Below are positions 60,634 to 64,000 of a stretch of 64,000 nt of DNA, in pieces. The stretch comes from Pseudomonas parafulva. Its GTDB lineage: Bacteria; Pseudomonadota; Gammaproteobacteria; Pseudomonadales; Pseudomonadaceae. The notes beneath the pieces are model-generated. The model was not told the DNA's origin. It searched no databases and saw nothing but the letters and a program-made list of their open reading frames with translations. Position 1 is the first letter of the stretch. Every line of letters begins with the position of its first letter. The translations under genes were made by a program, and so were the position numbers. The stretch lies in the NCBI RefSeq assembly GCF_000800255.1, contig NZ_CP009747.1, positions 2,108,001 to 2,172,000 of the forward strand, given 5' to 3'.

Positions 60634-61338
60634 ATGTCAGTAGAAAAAGTAGCGATCATCACCGCAGGCGGCAGTGGCATGGGCGCTGCAGCGGCACGTC
60701 GTCTGGCCAGCGACGGCTTCAAGGTGGCGATCCTGTCATCCTCGGGCAAAGGCGAGGCCCTGGCCCACGCGCTCGGCGGTATCGGAATCACCGGCAGCAA
60801 CCAGAGCAACGACGACCTGCAGCGCCTGGTCGATGCCGTGTTGCAGCGCTGGGGGCGCATCGATGTGCTGGTCAACAGCGCCGGTCACGGCCCACGCGCG
60901 CCGATCCTGGCGATCAGTGACGACGACTGGCATCAGGGGCTGGACACCTACCTGCTCAATGTCATCCGCCCTACCCGCCTGGTGACGCCGACCCTGCAGG
61001 CGCAAGGCGGCGGCGCAATCATCAACATCTCCAGCGCCTGGGCCTTCGAACCCAGCGACCTGTTTCCCACTTCGGCGGTGTTCCGCGCAGGGCTGGCGGC
61101 CTTCACCAAGGTCTTCGCCGACACCTACGCTGCGCACAACCTGCGCATGAACAACGTGCTGCCAGGCTGGATCGACAGCCTGCCCGGCACCGACCAGCGC
61201 CGCGACAGCGTGCCGCTCAAGCGCTACGGCACAGCCGAGGAAATCGCCGCCACCATCGCCTTCCTGGCCAGCGACGGCGCCGCCTACATCACCGGGCAGA
61301 ACCTGCGCGTCGATGGCGGGCTGACCCGCAGCGTGTGA
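60634..61338 (+). CDS. SDR-fold protein lacking the catalytic Tyr and Lys
   Basis: 234-aa Rossmann-fold protein of the short-chain dehydrogenase family. The NAD(P) site is TAGGSGMGAAAAR (residues 10-22) and the NxAG-like motif is VNSAGHGP (near 88). The active-site Ser is present in INISSAWAF, but at the spacing of the usual Y-x-x-x-K the sequence reads S-A-V-F-R (within FPTSAVFRAGL), so both the catalytic Tyr and Lys appear replaced. The C-terminal PGWIDSLPGT and DGGLTRSV regions are normal. It may have a non-redox or altered function. ATG at 60634; a strong terminator follows. Confidence 0.88.
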   Translation: MSVEKVAIITAGGSGMGAAAARRLASDGFKVAILSSSGKGEALAHALGGIGITGSNQSNDDLQRLVDAVLQRWGRIDVLVNSAGHGPRAPILAISDDDWHQGLDTYLLNVIRPTRLVTPTLQAQGGGAIINISSAWAFEPSDLFPTSAVFRAGLAAFTKVFADTYAAHNLRMNNVLPGWIDSLPGTDQRRDSVPLKRYGTAEEIAATIAFLASDGAAYITGQNLRVDGGLTRSV

Positions 61339-61395
61339 AGCCGCCAGGGCAATCGATGGCAAATCCAGTTAAACCCTCGAGGCAAGCACCCTTCT

Positions 61396-61436
61396 AAACA
61401 GACTGTGCCTTCACGGCACGGTCTGTTTTTTCTTTA
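61396..61436 (+). terminator. Rho-independent terminator after the SDR gene
   Basis: 13-bp stem AACAGACTGTGCC / GGCACGGTCTGTT (one G-T pair), 5-nt loop TTCAC, then TTTTTTCTTT. It ends transcription of the LysR-SDR region just before the channel gene. Confidence 0.92.
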
Positions 61437-61453
61437 CCTCGGAGGGAGACCCG

Positions 61454-62581
61454 ATGGACGAACGATTGCTGCAGTTGCTGACCACCACCACGGTATTCGG
61501 CATCTCCATCCTCAACCTGCTGCTGGCGCTGGCCGTCACGGTGGCTACCTTCCTGTTCACCCGCTGGGCGCTGAGTTTCCTCAAGCGCCGCGCCCATCAA
61601 TGGTCCAGCCATGAAAGCCAGTTCGCGCGGCTGGTCACCGAAGTGCTCGAAGGCACCAGCAACGCACTGCTGATGCTCGCGTCGCTGCTGGTCGGCCTGG
61701 GCGTGCTGGACTTGCCCGAACGTTGGCTGGACCGGGTCGGCAGCCTGTGGTTCGTGGTCGCGGCGCTGCAGATCGGCCTGTGGGCCAACCGCGCCATCGC
61801 CATCGGCCTGGGCCGCTATTTCGCCCGCCACGACACCACTGGCGCCTACCGTGGCAGCGCCCTGGCCACTCTGTCGGGCTGGGGCGCGCGGGTGTTGTTG
61901 TGGTCGGTGGTGCTGTTGGCGATGCTGTCGAACCTGGGCGTGAACATCACCGCCTTCGTCGCCAGCCTCGGCGTGGGCGGTATCGCCGTGGCGCTGGCGG
62001 TGCAAAACGTGCTGGGCGACCTGTTCGCCTCGCTGTCGATCGCCGTGGACAAACCCTTCGAGGTCGGCGACTTCATCGTCATCGGCTCGCTGGCCGGCAC
62101 GGTGGAGAACATCGGCCTGAAGACCACGCGCATTCGCAGCCTGGGCGGCGAGCAGATCGTCATGGCCAACGCCGGCATGATCAGCAGCACCATTCAGAAC
62201 TACAAGCGCTTGCAGGAGCGGCGCATTGTCTTCGAGTTCGGGCTGTCCTACGACACGCCCACCGAAGCGGTGAAGAAGGCCCCGGCCATCGTCGAGGAGT
62301 CGATCAAGGCGCAGAGCCAGGTGCGCTTCGACCGCGCCCACCTGCGCGGCTTCGGCAAGGAAGCGCTGGAGTTCGAAGCGGTCTACATCGTGCTGGACCC
62401 TGGCTACAACCTGTACATGGACATCCAGCAGGCGATCAACTTCCAGTTGCTCGAGCGCTTCTCCAAGGTGGGCGCCAAGTTCGCCGTAGGCGCGCGCTCG
62501 ATCAAGGTCACCGGATTGCCGGAGGCGTCCAACCAGCTGACGGCGGTCAGGGGGCGGACCGAGCACGACTCAAGAGGCTAA
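61454..62581 (+). CDS. MscS-type mechanosensitive channel protein
   Basis: 375-aa small-conductance mechanosensitive channel family protein in the inner membrane. It has about four hydrophobic segments (near 15-35, 62-82, 95-115, 135-160) leading into the pore helix and conserved block FVASLGVGGIAVALAVQNVL (about 173-192), then the cytoplasmic beta domain (DLFASLSIAVDKPFEVGDFI, GTVENIGLKTTRIRSLGGEQ) and C-terminal cage. GGAGGGAG lies 6 nt before the ATG at 61454. Likely role: protection from osmotic downshock. It is monocistronic between two terminators. Confidence 0.93.
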   Translation: MDERLLQLLTTTTVFGISILNLLLALAVTVATFLFTRWALSFLKRRAHQWSSHESQFARLVTEVLEGTSNALLMLASLLVGLGVLDLPERWLDRVGSLWFVVAALQIGLWANRAIAIGLGRYFARHDTTGAYRGSALATLSGWGARVLLWSVVLLAMLSNLGVNITAFVASLGVGGIAVALAVQNVLGDLFASLSIAVDKPFEVGDFIVIGSLAGTVENIGLKTTRIRSLGGEQIVMANAGMISSTIQNYKRLQERRIVFEFGLSYDTPTEAVKKAPAIVEESIKAQSQVRFDRAHLRGFGKEALEFEAVYIVLDPGYNLYMDIQQAINFQLLERFSKVGAKFAVGARSIKVTGLPEASNQLTAVRGRTEHDSRG

Positions 62582-62597
62582 GCAGCGCAACCATTGG

Positions 62598-62629
62598 GCA
62601 GGCGATGCAGGCTAACCTGCATCGCCTGC
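62598..62629. terminator. Bidirectional hairpin between convergent genes
   Basis: Perfect 14-bp inverted repeat GCAGGCGATGCAGG / CCTGCATCGCCTGC with loop CTAA between the channel gene and the convergent transporter gene. Position and strength indicate a shared terminator, although no T-run follows. Confidence 0.7.
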
Positions 62630-62635
62630 AGCAGG

Positions 62636-64000
62636 TCAGGGCATCACGGGCGGAACGTACTGCAAGGTACTGCCCAGCGCCCACAGCAGCACCAGCACCA
62701 GCGGCACGTGCACCAGCAGTTGCACGAAGGAAAAGCCGATCAGGTCACGCGCCTTGAGCCCCAGCACGCCCAACAGCGGCAGCATGTAGAACGGGTTGAT
62801 CAGGTTCGGCAGCGCCTCGGCGGCGTTGTAGATCTGCACCGCCCAACCCAGGTGGTACTGCAGGTCATTGGCGACCAGCATCACGTAGGGTGCTTCGATG
62901 ATCCACTTGCCGCCGCCGGAGGGGATGAAGAAGCCCAGCACCGCGGAGTACACACCCATCAGCAAGGCATAGGTGTCGTGGGTGGCGATCTGGGTGAAGA
63001 ATACCGAGATGTGATGCGCCAGGGTCTGGGCGTCGGCGCCCTGCACCTGGGTGAGGATGGCGGCGATCGAACCGTACAGCGGGAACTGGATCAGCACCCC
63101 GGTGGTGGTCGGCACGGCGCGGGCCACGGCATCGAGGAAACTGCGCGGACGCCAGTGCAGCAAGGCCCCGAGCATGATGAACAGCAGGTTGTAGGTGTTG
63201 AGCCCGGAAATGGCGGTGATCGCAGGCTTGGTGGCGAACTCCTGGTACAGCCAGCCGGCCGCCAGGGCCACCAGCAGCAGGATCAGGATCGGGCTGTGCT
63301 CCAGCCACTCGCCCGGACGCGTGCGCTGGGCCGGCGGCGGCGCGGTGAAGCTGGGGTCGACGCCACACTCCTGGGCGCTGCGGGCGCTGCTGGGGCCCGG
63401 TGCGGTCGCGTAGGCAATCACCAGCGAGACGATCACCAGCGCCGCCAGCATGACGCCGGACTGCCAGAGGAAAATGGTCTCGGTGAACGGAATCACCCCG
63501 GTGATGGACAGGATCGACGGTGGCAGGCTGGCCGGGTTGGCCTGCAACTGCGCCGCCGACGACGACAGCCCCAGCGCCCACACCGCGCCCAAGCCCAGGT
63601 ACGCGGCAGCGCCTGCAGCGCGATAATCCATCTTCAAGTCCTGGCGACGTGCCAGGGCGCGCACCAGCAGACCGCCGAACACCAGCGACAGGCCCCAGTT
63701 GAGCAAGGAAGCGAGCATCGAAATCAACGCCACCCAGCACACCGCCGACCGGCCGTTCTTCGGCAGTCGGGCCAAGCGGTCGATGAGCCGCGCGGCCGGT
63801 GGAGAACTGGCGACCACGTAGCCGCCGATCACCACGAAGGCCATCTGCATGGTGAAGGGGATCAGGCTCCAGAAGCCGTCGCCGAAGGCCTTGGCGGTGG
63901 CCGTGGGTTTGGCCCCCATGGCCAGCGCGCCCAGGCAGACGAGCATCACCGCCAGGGCAGCGAACACCCAGGAGTCGGGGAACCAGCGTTCGGCCCAGTT
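62636..64000 (-). CDS. Short-chain fatty acid transporter, AtoE type (5' end missing)
   Basis: Membrane transporter of the short-chain fatty acid (AtoE/ScpC) family; about 455 residues are in the window and the frame runs off the right edge, losing the start. Many hydrophobic segments are evident (PFTMQMAFVVIGGYVVASSP, LINWGLSLVFGGLLVRALAR-like block, SAVLGFFIPSGGGKWIIEAP). The sequence IPSGGGKW and NPFYMLPLLGVLGLKARDLI match family signatures. The residues before FAALAVMLV (AERWFPDSW) are typical of the N-terminus, so only a short piece is missing. Probable substrate: butyrate or acetoacetate-type acids. Confidence 0.9.
   Translation of the reverse strand, partial: NWAERWFPDSWVFAALAVMLVCLGALAMGAKPTATAKAFGDGFWSLIPFTMQMAFVVIGGYVVASSPPAARLIDRLARLPKNGRSAVCWVALISMLASLLNWGLSLVFGGLLVRALARRQDLKMDYRAAGAAAYLGLGAVWALGLSSSAAQLQANPASLPPSILSITGVIPFTETIFLWQSGVMLAALVIVSLVIAYATAPGPSSARSAQECGVDPSFTAPPPAQRTRPGEWLEHSPILILLLVALAAGWLYQEFATKPAITAISGLNTYNLLFIMLGALLHWRPRSFLDAVARAVPTTTGVLIQFPLYGSIAAILTQVQGADAQTLAHHISVFFTQIATHDTYALLMGVYSAVLGFFIPSGGGKWIIEAPYVMLVANDLQYHLGWAVQIYNAAEALPNLINPFYMLPLLGVLGLKARDLIGFSFVQLLVHVPLVLVLLWALGSTLQYVPPVMP

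Overview
The window is high-GC, densely coded DNA from a fluorescent Pseudomonas. I infer the P. putida/entomophila/mosselii group from gene content (pobA-pobR, cobW-cobN with chelatase subunits, an OsmC-YcaO fusion, pyoverdine-type NRPS genes); no rRNA or marker gene is present to settle the species. Both edges cut through genes.

1-32.4 kb (all minus strand, transcribed from high to low coordinates): a siderophore peptide synthetase locus. It starts with a SyrP-like Fe(II)/2-oxoglutarate aspartyl hydroxylase (31442-32425). Four NRPS genes follow: one module (27855-31265), three modules (16876-27858), three modules (7150-16860) and at least two modules (7148 to beyond base 1). They are almost contiguous (4-nt overlap, 15-nt gap, 1-nt gap). 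Two sequences matching the iron-starvation (PvdS-type) promoter pattern lie upstream: an exact TAAAT-N16-CGT before the first NRPS gene and a one-mismatch copy before the hydroxylase. Binding-pocket codes read from the sequence give a basic residue (probably Lys) - D-Asp - Thr - Gly - basic(?) - Thr - basic(?) - D-Asp - Thr... With the hydroxylase this suggests a pyoverdine side chain whose iron ligands are two beta-hydroxy-Asp residues. The chromophore synthetase, terminating thioesterase, transport and sigma-factor genes are not in the window.

32.6-39.9 kb: mixed genes: a nitrilase-fold hydrolase overlapping an AraC regulator, a cupin, a small membrane protein, a GNAT acetyltransferase, an LTA-synthase-type membrane sulfatase facing a VpsR-like sigma-54 activator, and a small conserved-looking hypothetical protein.

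40.0-46.9 kb: aerobic cobalamin (cobaltochelatase) operon cobW-cobN-chlI-VWA on the minus strand, headed by a cobalamin riboswitch. The ChlI-like and VWA reading frames are joined by a textbook -1 frameshift signal (A AAA AAG, 6-nt spacer, long stem-loop), so both a short ATPase subunit and an ATPase-VWA fusion are predicted. A 140-bp nested inverted-repeat element sits directly before the riboswitch.

47-64 kb: ordinary chromosomal genes: LysR and exported ankyrin protein (divergent), pobA/pobR (divergent), HMG-CoA lyase, Nudix hydrolase, OsmC-YcaO protein, periplasmic amino-acid-type binding protein, isochorismatase-like hydrolase, GNAT, a UvrA paralogue overlapping a GcvA-type LysR gene, an SDR-fold protein lacking the catalytic Tyr/Lys, a MscS-type channel, and an AtoE-type short-chain fatty acid transporter cut by the right edge.
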